Positions 21,570-34,387 of a stretch of 64,000 nucleotides of DNA are shown piece by piece (positions within the stretch are counted from its first letter, which is position 1; every line of letters begins with the position of its first letter). The stretch is from Trichopria drosophilae. Taxonomy: Eukaryota; Arthropoda; Insecta; Hymenoptera; Diapriidae. The translations under genes and the position numbers were made by a program. The stretch covers positions 46,412,501 to 46,476,500 of the forward strand of contig CM059587.1 of the NCBI GenBank assembly GCA_030407085.1, in the 5' to 3' direction. The notes beneath the pieces were generated by a model, which was given only the letters and a program-made list of their open reading frames with translations, did no database searches and had not been told where the DNA came from.

Positions 21570-22260
21570 AAAGGACAAAACATATGGGAAATAGATCTCA
21601 GGAGATTTGGCTGAAATTTGAATATGATGTAGATTAAATGCTCCTGATCAAATGTTCTCCTAGGCTGAAGGACTAATAATGGCTAGTTTCCGAGATATTC
21701 GAATCGAGAGAACAGCATAAAGGGTGATTAGGCCTTAAAGCTGCAGCAGAAATATAAATATTTTAGGATTCGTTTTGTGTCCATGGATTATAGTTTTTGT
21801 GTGACAACCATTTAAGAATCCCGCAAAATCACACGCGCGCGCTCGTACGCGTTAATCGTCGATATAGGCAATTAATAAATAACGCAAAAGTCGTTGTCAC
21901 CGGAGTGAATCGTTACCCGTAGTATTTGGTGAGAGAGAGTTTTATGTAATAATAAAAATAATAATAAAATAAATCTATGTAACACAAATATAACATAATA
22001 TAATGTGTGTGTGTGTGTTTATGCGAGATTCTTAAATGATAGTCGTACAATGCAAAGAAAGGATTGATCTTTATAATAGGCTGTAGCCTTAAGACCTAAT
22101 TACATGCCTATTATTCTATTTTTCGATTCGAATATCTCGCCATTATTGGTCCTTCCGCCTATGAGAACATTCGATCAGGACCATTTTATCTACATCATAT
22201 TCAAATTTCATCCAAATCGACTGGGATCTATTTCCCATATGTTTTGTGCAGTCTTTTAAA
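21570..22260. mobile_element. MITE with about 190-bp inverted arms
   Basis: The left arm ('caaaacatatgggaaataga' near 21579, 'tttgaatatgatgtagat', 'aggctgaaggac..aataatgg') is mirrored in the right arm down to 22247. Between the arms lie a TAA-rich segment and a (GT)n microsatellite near 22005. Ends and target duplication are unclear. It sits in the third intron of the ArfGAP gene if that gene continues. Confidence 0.6.
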
Positions 22261-22374
22261 CGTTCTTCAAAATTCATATTTTAGTAAATTTTTATGTAAA
22301 ATATAATTTCTTATCTGAAAAGTAGCAGAATAATTGGTTCAAGTTGAATAAAGAATATTATAAATAAACTATTT

Positions 22375-22930
22375 TTGTTTGAACTCGGATTTTACAAGAT
22401 ACACTGTAAATCAATATTTTTACCTGTGTATGCTACAAATTGCCCCGTCCAAATTCTCTCAATCTTTTTTATATTGAATCATTATTCGTTGGATAAGAAA
22501 AGTAAATTTTTTCAGGTGGTTAATATGGCATTTTCCACTGATTTTGTTAAAATCTGATATTTAACCATGAAAAATCTATGGAATTAATAAGCTAGAAGTG
22601 AATTATGTAAAATATATTTACATCTTCATTTTATTATTTTTTTCTAATTGTAAGGTTCACCCTGATAAAAATTGATGAGCATACCAGGGAAAATGTAACA
22701 TGCAACAGCTCTACAGCCGGTGTTTAGTCAACTCACGAATTGCTGAGTTGCCTAAACTCGAGAGAACATTCTGAAGTTGGAAAATTACACTCTGCGTGGG
22801 TGGTTTCCGAACTCTGTTAACAGATTCGTTTGTTTGAACTTGGATTCACCAAGACACACTGTAGATCAATATTTTTTCCTGCGTATGCTACACATTCCCC
22901 GTACAAAATTCTCTCAATCTTTTTTTAAAA
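22375..22930. repeat. Two direct repeats of about 100 bp
   Basis: Segments at about 22375-22475 and 22828-22925 share 'tttgtttgaact.ggatt', 'gatacactgtaaatcaatat/gacacactgtagatcaatat', 'gtatgctaca' and 'aattctctcaatctttttt'. They are diverged and non-coding. The sequence from here to 23571 shows no further structure I can support. Confidence 0.5.
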
Positions 22931-23928
22931 AATTATTATGTTCTTCTTGGACTATCGATTTTGATGTTTAGCTTGTATTAGAGGCTTAATAACCTCATTA
23001 TTCGTAGGTTACGTTAAGAAAATACAAAACAAAATTATGTACTTTTTACGCTTAACCACATTAGCAGTCAATGTGTATCGTAATAATGGTTAGTGATCTA
23101 CTTGCAATCTTATAGTTAAGGCAATTATTTAATTTTTTGCTAATCGTAGCACCTATACAAAATCTTTTTCAAGTCCTGAATTCACTGATAACCCTATAGC
23201 TACGTAATTTTTAATCAATTTCCTAAGGGTACTCTGCTCTTGCATATTCTCTGTTAGATGTAAGGCTGGTAACCACGGAATTACACTCGTCCTTCATTGA
23301 ATAATATTCCAAGACTATATTTTCTGAACGATCATTCATCGATTCTAAACGAGCTACCGAAGAGTATCCAAAGTCCTCTCTTTAAACTTCTCACCATGAT
23401 ATAATAATAAGTACATTTCATGTGCAGTGTACATCTGTTTTACAAATATTTTAGTTTAAGGGTGTTCTCTGAAAAAGTCGGAAGTCAGATTTGACTATAG
23501 CGACGCCTACAACTTTTAAGTGTATGTATAGGGAATTTAGCATAGAGATTCTACTGTATTACCAACGAATACAGGGTGAGTCTGGTAGAAGTGAACATAG
23601 GGAAACCCATGTTAAGGCTACGCGCCTCGTGATTGGTCGATTCCGGTGGAACGTCGCTTGCTCGCTGATTGGCTGTGTTAGAGCTACAAGAATGTAAACA
23701 AAATACTGTCTGTACTGTATGTATCAAATATCTTGTGTGCAGTGATGGGATATCGAGGATTTTTCGCGCACCGATGTGCGCAGGTTGGGCGCGATTGGCG
23801 GCTGGAGGCACAGTCGAGCGACAGCGGAAAATCTATAGTCCTTGCGTGTTCATGCTTCGAATAAATGACTGCGGCTAGCAGTTTATCAGCAGCTTCGCGG
23901 CTCATATCGTAAAGGGTGTAGTAGCCGA

Positions 23929-23985
23929 GTGGTTAAAGCGCTCGACTGATGAACATAATTTTTGTAGTTCGCGTACTCGCAGATG
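23929..23985 (+). ncRNA. tRNA-like segment in left arm of the hAT-like foldback
   Basis: The sequence 'gtagccgagtggttaaagcg' is a good Pol III box A (Ser/Leu tRNA style) and is followed about 25 bp later by a weak box B, 'gtagttcgcgtac'. The acceptor stem and anticodon arm do not fold into a proper tRNA, so it is a tRNA-derived relic or promoter, not a tRNA gene. An exact mirror copy lies at 26998-27065. Confidence 0.45.
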
Positions 23986-25337
23986 CATTTTTTTTTTTTA
24001 TTTTTATAATTATGTAATATAATTTTTTTAATTTTTTTTATTTTTATATTTATTTTTATAATTTATTGCAATTTATTAAATGCTATTTAAATTATTTATT
24101 GTATATTTTTGAAAGGAATTTTTAATTTTTTAAATATACTTTTTAACCTAACTTAAGTTATTTTCTGTAACTTATTTTGACGAATATGGCGTTAAATAAA
24201 ACTGAAACATGTTTTCTCTACTTTTATTTATGTAGTTGTATATTACAGTTGTATTAAATAAATAAATTTCTTCAGTTAGGAAGATATTGCCAAAATGTTT
24301 TTAATTCTTTTTTATCCGCCAAAAATGAAATTAATATGTCACAATACTTTTTACGTATATAAAATAGTAGCTTATATTATACAAAAGAATTGTGAATAAT
24401 ACCATACCCATCTATTTTCCAATACTTGGAATGTTATTTTTACTTACTCCAATTTTATGAAGCTTTAAATAATGCTTAAATATTTAAATACATAATTTTC
24501 CAAGGTTATAAAAATATTGCCACAGTTTTTCACTTCTTATTTATCCGCCAAAAATGAAATTGATGTGTAATAATATTTTTATCCGATTCAAAATAGTAAC
24601 TAATATTATGCAAAATGATCTGTAACTATAATGAAACTATACCTATTCAATGTCCATTATTTGGAATATTGTTGTTACTAAGTCTTTTTTATTTAGCTTT
24701 AAAAAAATGCTTAAAAATAATAAAAGTTAAAAAAGCATTTGGTAAAAATAATATTATAATTTATTAAATGCTATTTAAATTACTTATTTAAATTTTAAAT
24801 TAATTATCTGTGACCGGCAATATTATATAATACATTTTCCAAATTAGTAGTAATAAATAAATAATTTTCTACAGTTAGGACAATATCGCCAAAATGTTTC
24901 TATTTCTTCTTTATCAGCCAAAAATTTAATATGTAATAATATTTTATGTTTAGTATCATAAAACATACATATATCTACATTCAGACCTCTTAACAATATC
25001 ATGGTCATTCATACGTTGCGATTTTCCAATGAAAAAAGGTATTAAAAAATTCTATGTTTAAATACATTTAGAGAACTGGCTAATTAAGAGGTAATGAACC
25101 TAGTAACTTATTTTATGTAAAATTATCTGTAACTAATGCAATTACACATATCCAATGCCCAATACTTGAATAATTGTTGTTTAGGAAGTTTAACCCATTT
25201 CAAACAAAATATAAAAATAATCAAAATTAAAAAATACCACGACAAGGACATTACAGAACTAATAATAAAAAGGGAATATAATAGCATATATGAATACAAG
25301 TAGCTGGACATAAGCAATATTTATGTAAAAGTTAACG

Positions 25338-25400
25338 TTGTCGAGTGATCTAGATGACTGAAAATCATTCGATATTTTGCAGGTTCGAGAACCGCTGGAT
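25338..25400 (+). ncRNA. tRNA-like segment in the centre of the hAT-like foldback
   Basis: 'gtcgagtgatctagatgac' resembles a D-arm/box A. A 5-bp stem with a 7-nt loop ctgaaaa follows, like an anticodon arm. 'aggttcgagaacc' then gives a strong box B/T-arm match. No convincing acceptor stem pairs the ends. It is a tRNA pseudogene or tRNA-derived SINE head. Confidence 0.4.
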
Positions 25401-26997
25401 GCATAATTTTTGTTTACCTAATGATTAATTAATTTATTGTTTCCCTTTTTATCATTTCACTAAAAACCGTTTATAAAAAATTCCTGAATCGATTTTCAAA
25501 ATTCAGACTCTGTAATGAAAATTCTAATTACTGCGGACGGTATCCTAGAAAATATCAAAGAAATTAAGAACGAGAATTTTCGGAAATAAGTAATTGTTAT
25601 TTATATCTGAAAATTCTCGGTCATTTTTTAATTAATGTCTTTGGCATTTTCTAGGGTACCGTATATGGTCATTAAAATTGCTCTAACAGTGCCCGAATTT
25701 TTAAAAAAAACTTTCAGTCATTTTTTTATTTACTGTTTTTAGTGGAAATTCCTACCTTATCGTCCAAGCACTTTAGAACTCCCTGAAGGAGGATATAAAT
25801 CCACACAATGATAAAACAGAAAATTACACTTAACATTATAAATAAACAAATTATAAAAATTTAAAACAAATCTATAAAATGTAGGTTTTCCAATTTTTTT
25901 CTGATTATCCGCATTAATGGCCTAATAAAGAATAAATGCACAACTTAATATTCTCATAAATTTACAAATTCACATAAATTTATAAATTCTCTAACAATTT
26001 GTAATAAAAGTTAAACAAAAATTAAGATTGGCACCGAATGGATGACATATTTTAGAACCGTTTCAGTTGAAATGATCACGTTTAAAAGAATATATAATAG
26101 AAGTAATATACTAAAATAGATTCAAATTTAAAAAATATCGATGAAATAATAAAAGTATAGAAAGCGTGGTATTTAACAATTTCTGTCATTAATAGTAATT
26201 CGCATCAATAGAATCAAATACAAATAAAAGTAGAATCAAAGTAAAATGCTTTTTTAACTTTTATTATTTTTAAGCATTTTTTTAAAGCTAAATAAAAAAG
26301 ACTTAGTAACAACAATATTCCAAATAATGGACATTGAATAGGTATAGTTTCATTATAGTTACAGATCATTTTGCATAATATTAGTTACTATTTTGAATCG
26401 GATAAAAATATTATTACACATCAATTTCATTTTTGGCGGATAAATAAGAAGTGAAAAACTGTGGCAATATTTTTATAACCTTGGAAAATTATGTATTTAA
26501 ATATTTAAGCATTATTTAAAGCTTCATAAAATTGGAGTAAGTAAAAATAACATTCCAAGTATTGGAAAATAGATGGGTATGGTATTATTCACAATTCTTT
26601 TGTATAATATAAGCTACTATTTTATATACGTAAAAAGTATTGTGACATATTAATTTCATTTTTGGCGGATAAAAAAGAATTAAAAACATTTTGGCAATAT
26701 CTTCCTAACTGAAGAAATTTATTTATTTAATACAACTGTAATATACAACTACATAAATAAAAGTAGAGAAAACATGTTTCAGTTTTATTTAACGCCATAT
26801 TCGTCAAAATAAGTTACAGAAAATAACTTAAGTTAGGTTAAAAAGTATATTTAAAAAATTAAAAATTCCTTTCAAAAATATACAATAAATAATTTAAATA
26901 GCATTTAATAAATTGCAATAAATTATAAAAATAAATATAAAAATAAAAAAAATTAAAAAAATTATATTACATAATTATAAAAATAAAAAAAAAAATG

Positions 26998-27065
26998 CAT
27001 CTGCGAGTACGCGAACTACAAAAATTATGTTCATCAGTCGAGCGCTTTAACCACTCGGCTACTAC
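26998..27065 (-). ncRNA. tRNA-like segment in right arm of the hAT-like foldback
   Basis: This is the mirror image of the box A and box B segment at 23929-23985 and reads toward the centre of the palindrome on the minus strand. Confidence 0.45.
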
Positions 27066-27689
27066 ACCCTTTACGATATGAGCCGCGAAGCTGCTGATAA
27101 ACTGCTAGCCGCAGTCATTTATTCGAAGCATGAACACGCAAGGACTATAGATTTTCCGCTGTCGCTCGACTGTGCCTCCAGCCGCCAATCGCGCCCAACC
27201 TGCGCACATCGGTGCGCGAAAAATCCTCGATATCCCATCACTGCTTGTGTGACATAACGGATATAACCACGTTTTGGGCTTATGTAAAATGTGTCAAATC
27301 CATGAAATGTGTAACACAAACTCAAATTCAAGACTCAGCGATGATGATCTGAGCGGTTGTATCTGTAATAACACGACACAAAGTACCAGATTCTTTGCTG
27401 TAAATTGAAATGATTTTATTAAAACGAAAAACTTATCTGATAGCATTTTTGGAGTAGAATACGGTAGAATATCTCTGCATCATTGATGAATAGCACATTT
27501 TACTCTTGCCAACTGATTTGTTGAAAACCCTTTAACTTATCGGCTGCATCCGGTTGTAACAAAAGTAGAAGATTCACGAATTGAGTCTTGAATTTGAGTT
27601 TATGTTATACATTTCATGGATTTGATACATTTTACATAAGCCCAAAACGCGGTTATGTCCGTTATGTCACACAAGATATTTGTGGGTGA

Positions 27690-27845
27690 CAGCGAGTTGC
27701 CGAATATCGTTCTGCCGAAATTCGTTTTTCCGACCGTCGTTTTGCCGCAAATCGTTTTACCGAAATTCGATTTGCCGAAAATCGATTTGACGAATGTCGA
27801 TTTGCCGAAATTCCGAACCGTCGTTTTGCCGACAAATGTTCTTGC
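27690..27845. repeat. 15-bp minisatellite ('ttgccgaaattcgat' type)
   Basis: About ten 15-bp units of the form 'gccgaaatcgatt' run from 27696 to 27840. They keep phase well enough that one frame reads as pentapeptides of LPK(F/I) type. A GC-richer part follows (27860-28060) with two 42-45 bp direct repeats beginning 'cgcactcacacta'. Codon-level conservation cannot be judged from one copy, and I regard it as non-coding. Confidence 0.5.
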
Positions 27846-28584
27846 CCCAGTACTGCTCCGGTCGGTAAAGAAGAGTGTCCAGAGCAGGAGAATTCACATC
27901 CCCACCGTGTTCCAGCCACGGAGATTTCGTCCCCTTCGTCCCCTTCCAATTTCTCCTGCGCACTCACACTACCAAAGTCGACGTGCCCGTGTGATATACC
28001 CACCGCACTCACACTAGCAAAGTCGGCGTGCCTGTGTGAGCTCTGCAGACGCTGTTAAAAGGAAATTTGCCGAACGTATCCTTCCGCGAATTCCTATACT
28101 ATAAAGAACATAAATATAATATGTGGCTCCCGATTCGATCCTGAATTTTCATTTCTCTTATGATTTTGGAATAAATCTAGGCGCGAAATTCAAAATGAAG
28201 ATTCAATTAATTATTGTTATTTATCAGGAAAATTCATACTTTCATAAATCAAGTTGTTTTAATCGAAATGAATTATTTTTTAATGTAAATTCAATTCGAT
28301 AAAGAATAATTAATTAAAAATAATATTGATAATAAGATATTAATTTCATTGTATGAACAAAAATATGCTCAAAAATATGCTCAAAAATATTCTCAAAAAT
28401 ATGCTAGCTAAGTTTCAACTATCCTGAATAATTTTTTTTTTCAATTTTTAAAATTATGTAATTTTCAATATTACATATAGATTGCTTTCTTTATTTCTCT
28501 TGTTAATGTTAATTATTTTTTCATTAAACAAATTTCTTCTGCCGATGTTCATATACAACATTACTAGATACATAATTTCGTAAT

Positions 28585-28925
28585 GCTTGGTAGCCTAGTG
28601 GTTAAAGTGCTGGAATGTGGCGCAGTTTTTTGGTGTTCGCGCCCAGTACGGGACGATTTATTTATTTTTTTTTTCAACAAAATTCCTTTTTTTCTTATTT
28701 ATTTGCATAATAAAGATTGTGTATATGAAAATTATTTATCAGATAATTTAACATATGTTTATGTTTTCTTCATTTATTTTGACAGATGTAACATTAAAGC
28801 AAATGAAAAAATTTCGTAATTTATTTCCTCCGAAATTTATTCGATTAGATATTATTAATTATGGCTTTGAATTATTTTTATAAAACTATATCAGTTGTAA
28901 CCCTAAATAAAAGAATCATTATTTT
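28585..28925 (+). mobile_element. tRNA-derived SINE-like unit, copy 1
   Basis: The head 'gcttggtagcctagtggtta' (box A) is followed by 'ggtgttcgcgcccag' (box B-like) and 'acgggacg'. The body has landmarks 'acagatgtaacattaaagca' and 'ttgtaaccctaaataaaaga', and a short TTA-rich tail. The tRNA-related head, unrelated body and simple-repeat tail make a SINE the best reading. It is the most diverged of the copies in this block, with its mirror at 47195-48571. Confidence 0.6.
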
Positions 28926-29340
28926 AATCATTTATTTTTCAAAAATATTTTTAACTTATTGACATGTCTGAAATTCTTAATTTCTTAATTAATATATTAA
29001 AGAAACTTTACTTCTTTTAAGGAGATATGCAAAAGCAATGTATTAAATTTATTCATGCAATCCAATATCAATTGTTATTGTATTTTAACCAATTCGAGTG
29101 TTTTTAATATTGAAAATTTATAAAATGCGATTCAGTCATATACATCGAACCAAAGAATTCTAAATTCAGATTTCAGAAGTTAATTAAGAATTTTTTTTGT
29201 TCAACTTTTATGATTTAAGTTCAATTTATACATTTTCACATAAAAAAAATCAAAATTTTATTATTCGCGATTATAATACGGAAATTTTTGCTAATGGATG
29301 ACAATAGGCAATGTATTGAATCCAACGAAACTGCTTTTAT

Positions 29341-29646
29341 AATAATAATAATTCTTTTAATTAGGATTGCAACTTAAATATATTTGTATAAAAATGCTGT
29401 AAAGCCAGAATTAATCATATTTAATGGAATAAATGTTGTGGGAATCAAAACAGAGTATTTTAGTATTTGCTTTAACATTACGTGTGCCAAAATAAATTTT
29501 AAAAATGTACTATTAAATTGTCCAATAAACAATTTGATAAGCATGATCGTTATTATGAAAATAAAAAAGAAAAAAAATCGTCCCATATTGGGCGCGAACG
29601 CCAAAAAAAATTTTAACTTTCCAACGCTTAGACCACTCGGCTACGT
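29341..29646 (-). mobile_element. SINE-like unit, copy 2 (minus)
   Basis: On the minus strand this reads 'gtagccgagtggtctaagcg' (box A), then 'ggcgttcgcgcccaatatgg' (box B-like), a body with 'cgtaatgttaaagcaaatac', and a (TTA)n tail at 29341-29352. Its mirror is the copy starting at 37881. Confidence 0.6.
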
Positions 29647-29969
29647 ACGCAAGTGGTACGTAAAATATAACAAAAATCCTGCTAATAAAGTTTTACCCGA
29701 CGGTACACTATATATTAAGAACAATTTCATTAATCAATTTATTTCATCGTTTTGCGAAAAGTACCATATTGAAACGGATAAATATTACTTTATTTTTATA
29801 TACAAATTCATAAAAAATAATACCTACTTCAATTGCATCAATAATCAAACATGGGCGTTGTTAAGAATTAAGGCGTTACATTATTTTGGCAGATGTAATG
29901 TTAAAGCAAATACTACAATACTCTGTTAAATAGGCAATGTATTGAATCTAACGAAACTGCTTTTATAGC

Positions 29970-30001
<32 letters not shown>

Positions 30002-30036
30002 TTCTTTTAATTAGGATTGCAACTTAAATATATTTC

Positions 30037-31389
30037 CGCCACCTTACCGCCGAAGAAGCCTACACATACCTGGGCATACCTCAAAGGCATGTCCACGATA
30101 TGCAGGCTGCTAAAACCACCATCATTAAGAAATACCGGCGCATTCTCCGTCAGATCTGGTCATCAGAATTGACCGGGAGAAATAAGGTGGCAGCCACGAA
30201 TATGTTGGCCGTATCACCAGTGCTCTATTCTTTTAGAGCACTGAAGTGGAACGTTGACGAGCTAAGGGATCTTGACCGAAGCACACGGAAGATGATTTGT
30301 ATGCAACGCAGTTTGCATCCAAGATCTTCCGTGGAACGACTGTATTTGCCCCGAAATATGGGAGGTCGTGGCCTTTTAAGCCTGGAGTGTATGCATGACC
30401 GATTGGTCCTCGAAACAGCTTGCGACGTGATTAATCGAACGGAGGATCCCCTGATGACGCTAGTTCATCAGCATGAAATTCAGGGAAAGGGGGCGTTTTT
30501 GTACAACGGGGCGGAACGAGCGGCGCGAAACCTCGGTCTGGTTTTCAACGTGGGACGTAGTGGCGCACAGGAGGCTGAATCAGTCATCAATCTGTGCCCA
30601 GTGCGTCTCAGGGCTAACATACGGAAGGAACAACTCCGTATGTTGGAGGGAAGGCATATCGACAAGCCGTTGCATGGACAATTCTTTCGAAATGTCCAAC
30701 AACTTGGCTTGTCGGCAGAGATGACCTTCTTCTTCTTAAGATCAGCCGGCTTGAAATCCGAGACCGAGGGTTTTATCTTCGCATGCCAGGATGGGGTCAT
30801 CAATACCTTAGCGTATCGCCAGAACATCTTACACCAGGCGGTACAGAGTACGCTTTGTAGATTGTGTAGATGTCATGCTGAGACACTAATGCATCTTTTG
30901 GCAGTATGCCCAATATATGCAGTTTCAGCATACATCGAACGTCACAATGCGGCTCTTCGAGTGCTGTATTACCATCTTCGCAGCACTTATGGTATTGATG
31001 CAACCCCAGTTTTGCCGTACGTCCCCACTGATATTGAATCCGTTGTCGGGAATGAGTTGTGCCGAATATACTGGAATTACTCATTCCCGATGAGCAGGCA
31101 AATATCAGCTAATAAGCCTGACATCGTCCTTGTTGACTTCGATGACAAATCCATCTTCGTCATCGAGTTTTCTGCACCAGCAGAAACAAATATAGTCAGC
31201 AAAGATGACGAAAAACGGATGAAATATCAGGAACTCCTGTTCGAGATTCGCAAGCTGTATCGAGGGTTCAACTTTCCTCCAAAACATCAGAAGCATTCCG
31301 GCCTGTCGAGAACATGCAAATTCCATCGCAGGCCGAATGCAGTGCTGCTGGGATCTCTCCGTCTACTGAGATCACACGAGATCCTGTAA
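30037..31389 (+). pseudogene. C-terminal part of an RLE-type LINE protein (left copy)
   Basis: The frame is open from the truncation point through ATG 30100 (429 codons from that ATG). It begins in the RT thumb ('YTYLGIPQ', 'TGRNKVAATNML'). It then carries a 'LPRNMGGRGL' motif, a zinc finger at residues 253-270 (C253, C256, H265, C270) and a restriction-like endonuclease core with P340-D341, x14, E356 ('FVIEFSAP') and a downstream Lys-rich segment. This arrangement is that of R4/Dong/NeSL-type elements, whose endonuclease nicks the target DNA for target-primed reverse transcription. The RT catalytic core is missing, so it cannot move alone, though the frame itself is intact. Confidence 0.8.
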
Positions 31390-31655
31390 CCACTAACACA
31401 ATGGTAGAGGGAGTGGTTACAGTTGCAAACGAAATGGCCCGGTGCAGCCTGCAGCGGAGGAGATGGATATCGGAGCCACTTTTCTACTGCAGACTCCACA
31501 CGTGGATTCTGGAGGGCCAAGGGAGGTTAGGGTTTTAGTCGGTAAACCTTGTCGTTAACATCAAAGGTGAGGGAGTCCGACACACGGGGGGTTACACAAC
31601 ATCTTCAACCCCCTATGGTGCCTAATGCATTTCCCCCCTCCGTCAAAAAAAAAAA
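30037..31655 (+). mobile_element. RLE-type LINE, 5'-truncated, left copy
   Basis: The insertion starts inside a reverse-transcriptase tail (open frame from about 30037) and ends with a 270-bp 3' UTR and a poly(A) of about 10 at 31645-31655. The target is an AAT-rich SINE tail: 'ttaggattgcaacttaaat' occurs immediately before and after it, giving a duplication of roughly 40 bp. A near-identical copy sits inverted at 35867-37491. Confidence 0.8.
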
Positions 31656-31960
31656 TAATAATAATTCTTTTAATTAGGATTGCAACTTAAATATATTTGT
31701 ATAAAAATGCTGTAAAGCCAGAATTAATCATATTTAATGGAATAAATGTTGTGGGAATCAAAACAGAGTATTTTAGTATTTGCTTTAACATTACATATGC
31801 CAAAATAAATTTAAAAAATGTAATATTAAATTGTCCAATAAACAATTTGATAAGCATGATTGTTATTATGAAAATAAAAAAGAAAAAAAAATCGTCCCAT
31901 ATTGGGCGCGAACGCCAAAAAAAATCTTAACTTTCCCACGCTTAGACCACTCGGCTACCA
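31656..31960 (-). mobile_element. SINE-like unit, copy 3 (minus)
   Basis: It carries the same head, body and AAT/TTA tail as copy 2, with the box A at 31940-31956 on the minus strand. It directly follows the left RLE LINE, whose insertion lies in the tail. Its mirror is at 35571-35866. Confidence 0.6.
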
Positions 31961-32202
31961 AATGGTACTTAAAATTTAACAAAAATCCTGCTAATAAAGT
32001 TTTACCCGACGGTAAACTATATATTAAGAACAATTTCATTAATCAATTTATTTGATCGTTTTGCGAAAAGTACCATATTAAAACGGATAAATATTACTTT
32101 ATTTTTATATACAAATTCATTAAAAAAATACCTATTTCAATTGCATCAATAATCAAACATGGGCGTTGTTAAGAATTAAGGCGTTACATTATTTTGGCAT
32201 AT

Positions 32203-34387
32203 AATGGTGACATAAATGTGGACCTGCTAAGCAATAATGATCTTATTGACGAATACAAAAACATGTTCAGCTTGCTGGGATTTAATTCGGCAATAAATGC
32301 AATTACTCGTCCTACAGGAAATAAAGGAACCTGGATAGACCATTTCTTTATAAAAACAAGTAAGGAAATAAGTAAAATATCAGCTTATGTTGTAGAAAGT
32401 GACTTAATATCAGATCACTATCCAATCGTACTAACATGGCCAGGAAAGGACCTAGAAGCTAACGTATCGAGGAAGGACGGAACGTCGTACTCCCTTGTGA
32501 ACTATAAAACTCTCGGATCAGCTCTACGACAGGAAACCTGGGATGTAGTTTATAATGAGACCGATGTGAATTTAGTAACCGATCAATTCATCAAGAGACT
32601 CACTCAACACATTGAATCATCAACAGTAACCAGAATCGTTACTTCGCATCGAAAGAAGAAGGAGTGGTTATCTCAATACTTGATAGACCAAATGCGTAAA
32701 CGTCATAAATTGTATAAAAAATGGAAACAAATGACAAATAGTAGCTATAAGAACAAGGCTCGTGATGATTATATTAAAGCTAGGAATAATATAGTTAGGT
32801 TAGTTAAGGAAGCCAAAATTAACTACCACTCAAGAAAGGTAACGAAAGCAGGAACGGATAAACGGCAATTATGGAATGCAATAAATGAAATAGTAAAAGG
32901 TAATCCAACTAATAAAACAAACTTCATTAATGTAAGGGTTAATGATAAGTTAGTATCTGACAAAAATGAAATAGCTACCGAATTTAATAAGTACTTTTTT
33001 CGAGTGGGAGCTGGTTTGGCAGCTTAGTTTAAAAATTCAGATCTACTTACTAGTTGTAAAAAATCGGTGAAAAAACACCAATAACATCAATAATATACAG
33101 AAATTTTACAGAATTCCTATCAGGACCAGTATCATACATTATCAACCTAGCCTTCTCAACTGCAATATGCCCTTTTCATTTCAAATATTCAATAATAATA
33201 CCAATTTATAAAACAGGTGACAGGACGCATATAGCAAATTAAAGACCTATTTCCCTATTGCCTATAATTTCAAAACTTTTTGAAGTTAGTCTTAAAAATA
33301 GAATCTCAAAATTTTTAACTTTACATAGCATATTAAATAAAAAGCAATTTGGTTTCATACCGGGGAAATCCACTCAGACGGCTATTGCAGAATTAGCAAA
33401 GAATATATACTTAGCACTTGAACCCGGAGAACCTTGTGCAGCCATATTCGTTGATTTGGCAAAAGCGTTTGATACGTTGGACCCTACAATATTAATTAAA
33501 AACTGTATAATATTGGTGTAAGGGGTTTTCCATTAAAATTAATTGAAAGTTATCTTTCAGACAGATACCAAAGTACTAAAGTAGGAAACAATATCAGCGA
33601 GAGATGTTTAATATCCCGTGGAGTACCGCAAGGGTCGATATTGGGACCTTTATTGTTCCTAATATATATTAACGACTTGTTTGATGTAGTTAACGATGAA
33701 GTACTGGCTTTTGCGGATGATACAGTGATATATATGAAAGGGAAATCGTGGAAGGACCTGTCTAAAACGGCGTCGGACAGGTTTAACTCGGTGTGCTCCT
33801 GGTTTGCCGACAATCATCTGACGGTAAACCCAGAGAAGACTGTAATCGTTCCATCTGGGTGCTACCATGACAGTATACCAAGGAACTGGTGTGTCAAACG
33901 ACATAGTAACTCGAGCTGTAATAGTAATTTTAACTACTGTCAATGTTCTCAAATACGCCAAGAACTGCATACAAGATACCTCGGCATAGAATTTGATTCG
34001 CGCATGAAATGGGACTATCACACCCAAATTATTCTAAATAAACTTAGGTACTTAACTTATGCAGCAGTCAGGTTGAAAAAAATTCTAAACTATGATCAAC
34101 TATTAAGTACATATCATGCTCTTTTTTCTTCCCTTCTTCACTATGGAATTGTTGTTTGGGGTGGACTTTATAATAAATATTTAACTAAATTAGAAGTAAT
34201 ACAGAAGAGAATACTAAAAGTTATTCTAGGTAAAAATAGACTATATCCGACATACAATATATATGCTGATCTTGAGTTATTAGATATAAGACAGAGATAT
34301 GTTCAAGCTTCACTTACCTATGTCTTAAAAAATAATTTATTGTCGTTTAACACCAGCATGGTTCACACTAGGACGAAAAAAATAAAT
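32203..34387 (+). pseudogene. CR1/L2-like LINE ORF2: endonuclease end + reverse transcriptase
   Basis: The first frame (to 33027) shows 'GDINVDLL', 'TWIDHFF' and 'SDHYPIVLTW', the last endonuclease motifs, then a basic linker. RT pieces follow: 'RPISLLPIISKLFE' from about 33243, 'KQFGFIPGKSTQTA' and 'FVDLAKAFDTLD' to 33521. After a shift come 'RGVPQGSILGPLLFL' and the catalytic 'AFADDTVIY' in the frame ending 34390, then the thumb 'LHYGIVVWGG'. At least two frameshifts or stops break it (near 33027-33243 and 33521-33600). The clade is judged from motif style and the ATTC-type tail. Confidence 0.75.

Larger units (their letters stand above)
23740..27243. mobile_element. hAT-like foldback element, 3.5 kb, 8-bp TSD
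   Basis: The element starts CAGTGATGGGATATCGAGG and ends with its exact reverse complement. It is flanked by CTTGTGTG at 23732-23739 and 27244-27251. An 8-bp duplication and CAGTG-type ends are hallmarks of the hAT superfamily. The inverted arms are about 1 kb each (to about 24750 and from about 26245) and look nearly perfect. The central 1.5 kb is AT-rich with no open transposase frame, so the element is non-autonomous. tRNA-like segments lie in each arm and in the centre. Confidence 0.8.

Noticed and set aside
23929..23985. Possible functional tRNA-Ser/Leu gene
   Set aside because: Box A is good, but there is no pairing acceptor stem or anticodon arm, and the sequence lies within transposon arms with an exact mirror copy.
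30480..31084. Antisense frames of 94-115 codons opposite the RLE LINE
   Set aside because: They are shadows of the long coding frame and recur identically opposite the second copy.
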